Source: Desulfovibrio sp. (GTDB lineage: Bacteria; Desulfobacterota; Desulfovibrionia; Desulfovibrionales; Desulfovibrionaceae). From it: DNA of 5,345 nt. The stretch is from contig DQED01000026.1 in NCBI GenBank assembly GCA_003525525.1, forward strand, positions 1 to 5,345, given 5' to 3'. Shown here one piece after another: positions 5,037 to 5,345 of this stretch (position 1 is its first letter; the number at the start of each line of letters is the position of its first letter). The notes below the pieces were generated by a model that saw nothing but the letters and a program-made list of their open reading frames with translations, was not told where the DNA came from and searched no databases. A program made the position numbers and the translations under genes.

Positions 5037-5345
5037 TCAGGCGGTCGCCGGCGCGGCGTCCGGGGGAAGCGTTTTCCTGGCCAGCGCCGGCCGGCCGTCG
5101 GGCAGGCGTTCGGCTTCGAGGTAGAAGTCGAAGGCGTCGAGGTTCAGGCACAGGTCGAAATCCTCCTCGGGCACGATGGCCGTTTCGCCGAAGAAGATCG
5201 CTGCCGTGGGGGCCTTGCGCAGGAAGTTCGGGATGGCCTCGAAGGCGTTGGGCACGCCCTGGATCAGGTTGGCCAGGTACATGGCGCACAGCTTGTCTTC
5301 CGGCGCGTGGGAAACCCCGGCCTTGCCCATGGCCACGATGGAGAC
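5037..5345 (-). CDS. comB: Probable 2-phosphosulfolactate phosphatase, C-terminal part (cut by window edge)
   Basis: Only the last 102 codons are inside the window; the frame stays open to base 5345, so the gene begins outside. The visible segment starts VSIVAMGKAG, followed by PEDKLCAMYLANLIQG and, near the end, DFDLCLNLDAFDFYLEAERL with a DGRPAL turn. The strand ending in a small-residue loop, then PED-x-LCA, then an F/D-D-x-x-x-CL-x-x-D-x-FDF block recalls the C-terminal half of the ComB family. That family is a magnesium-dependent phosphatase that removes phosphate from 2-phosphosulfolactate to give sulfolactate, the second step of coenzyme M synthesis in methanogens. Bacterial homologues are common and their substrate is often unproven. 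The N-terminal half, needed to confirm this, is missing. It is first of the visible minus-strand genes and lies 72 bases before the HD-GYP start, probably in one operon. Confidence 0.62.
   Translation of the reverse strand, partial: VSIVAMGKAGVSHAPEDKLCAMYLANLIQGVPNAFEAIPNFLRKAPTAAIFFGETAIVPEEDFDLCLNLDAFDFYLEAERLPDGRPALARKTLPPDAAPATA

Overview
The window is a GC-rich bacterial chromosomal segment. Codon use, gene content and small GC-only hairpins suggest a sulfate-reducing Desulfovibrio-type bacterium (Desulfovibrionaceae). This is a judgement from memory of that group; no rRNA or other marker is present to prove it.

Layout: positions 1-201 hold no convincing gene but contain two near-perfect GC-rich palindromes (1-23 and 131-155) and a polypyrimidine run. 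On the minus strand, 202-759 encodes a 185-residue stand-alone protein resembling the N-terminal domain of type I restriction subunit HsdR, with its nuclease motif apparently lost. A 209-base spacer separates it from a divergent plus-strand gene (969-2456) for a dynamin-like GTPase with two predicted membrane segments. A short AT-rich island (about 2457-2520) follows, with a promoter-like signal and a weak hairpin. Next on the plus strand is a complete class I/II PLP aminotransferase (2594-3739). It converges, across a 22-base junction filled with inverted repeats, on a minus-strand cluster. In transcription order that cluster is the 3' end of a probable comB (5037-5345, cut by the window edge), an HD-GYP cyclic-di-GMP phosphodiesterase-like protein (3981-4964), and a 69-residue dual-CXXC zinc-ribbon-like protein (3762-3971).

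How the genes work together: the HD-GYP and zinc-ribbon genes are 9 bases apart and the stop of the first lies in the ribosome binding site of the second, so they are very likely co-transcribed and perhaps translationally coupled. The divergent HsdR-N-like and dynamin-like genes may share a control region, but the sequence does not prove a functional link. The aminotransferase looks like ordinary amino-acid metabolism with its own promoter. No mobile element, CRISPR array, tRNA or rRNA was seen. Most of the window looks like a conserved housekeeping or accessory neighbourhood; the least explained parts are the degenerate nuclease-like protein beside the membrane GTPase, and the five-cysteine small protein.
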